Assembly (NCBI GenBank): GCA_024636955.1 | Contig: JAGXGB010000066.1 | Location: 1-61,255 of the forward strand | Source: Bacteroidales bacterium | GTDB taxonomy: Bacteria > Bacteroidota > Bacteroidia > Bacteroidales > Lentimicrobiaceae | Direction of reading: 5' to 3' | Length of the DNA stretch: 61,255 nt | Shown here: positions 61,203-61,255 of the stretch, piece by piece | Position numbering within the stretch: the stretch's first letter is position 1 | Layout of the letters: every line of letters starts with the position of its first letter | Made by a program: the position numbers and the translations under genes | The notes under the pieces: model-generated | Told to the model about the DNA's origin: nothing | Databases searched by the model: none | The model's input: the letters and a program-made list of their open reading frames with translations, nothing else

Positions 61203-61255
61203 ATTCCTCTGTTTCCATCAGGGTGCACCTTTTTTATTCCTCTGTTTCCATCAGG
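61188..61255. repeat. 33-bp tandem repeat of a terminator arm, running off the window
   Basis: Two identical 33-bp units (61188-61220 and 61221-61253) start GGGTGCACCTTTTTTATTCC. The window ends two bases into what may be a third copy. The 5' terminator arm at 61173 is not duplicated. Confidence 0.92.

Overview
The window comes from a Bacteroidota genome, most likely an environmental, anaerobic or facultative member near the Bacteroidales/Marinilabiliales. The evidence is internal. At least four or five secreted proteins end in type IX secretion (T9SS) type A sorting domains. There is a SusC/SusD pair, a Bacteroides-type inositol-lipid cluster, a three-part proton-translocating transhydrogenase (PntAA/PntAB/PntB), and several promoters of the Bacteroidetes form TTTG-N17-23-TAnnTTTG. 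Shine-Dalgarno sequences are mostly absent, with a striking exception at the hsp20 gene. I see no rRNA, intact insertion sequence, prophage or CRISPR array.

Layout. 1-5.8 kb: secreted T9SS cargo (an MBG-repeat adhesin-like protein cut by the window edge, a sialidase-fold protein, a hypothetical), with a spacer full of heptanucleotide repeats. 5.8-8.8 kb: an aminotransferase and a PAS kinase/receiver pair. 8.9-12.6 kb: a ModE-type regulator with a TonB receptor, divergent from a lipoprotein with a molybdopterin-oxidoreductase-like fold. 12.6-19.6 kb: a TPR-like protein, a large Asp-box propeller, an amino-acid racemase, a GNAT enzyme, an MscS channel and a DUF421 remnant. 20-22 kb: cbpA-cbpM and a His-rich outer-membrane barrel. 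22-28.5 kb, minus strand: inositol-3-phosphate synthase, a PgpA-like phosphatase, GtrA, a CDP-alcohol phosphatidyltransferase and a PAP2/Aur1-type synthase, preceded by an SDR and a GNAT-like protein that may be the 3-ketosphinganine reductase and ceramide synthase. 28.5-33.2 kb: a sensor kinase, two tiny genes, MeaB, and a YbjN/TerB-like pair. 33.4-36.4 kb: pntAA-AB-B, then tRNA-Lys.

37-45.5 kb, minus strand, holds the most unusual system. A membrane redox module combines a Tat-exported four-cluster ferredoxin subunit and an NrfD-type quinol subunit with two GcvH-like membrane proteins that lack the lipoyl lysine. One of these two is fused to a PstS-like periplasmic binding domain carrying an EF-hand loop. 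No catalytic subunit is present. Downstream lie a kinase with c-type heme motifs in its periplasmic sensor, a sigma54 activator with GAFTGA, and an archaemetzincin protease. A sigma54-like promoter and a distal inverted repeat sit upstream of the first gene.

46-61 kb: an AbgT transporter, DUF2892 and SDR-DUF2867 proteins, a SusC/SusD/LamG polysaccharide-uptake set without enzymes, a DJ-1/PfpI protein, tRNA-Pro and tRNA-Thr, a terC gene broken by a one-base deletion, glutamine synthetase, a flippase-like membrane protein and Hsp20.

A second theme runs through the whole window. At six gene 3' ends, the last codons with the stop codon, or the terminator's 3' arm, are duplicated in tandem in units of 22-45 bp (near 7.1, 16.7, 27.3, 41.7, 55.4 and 61.2 kb). 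I saw no comparable pattern at gene starts.
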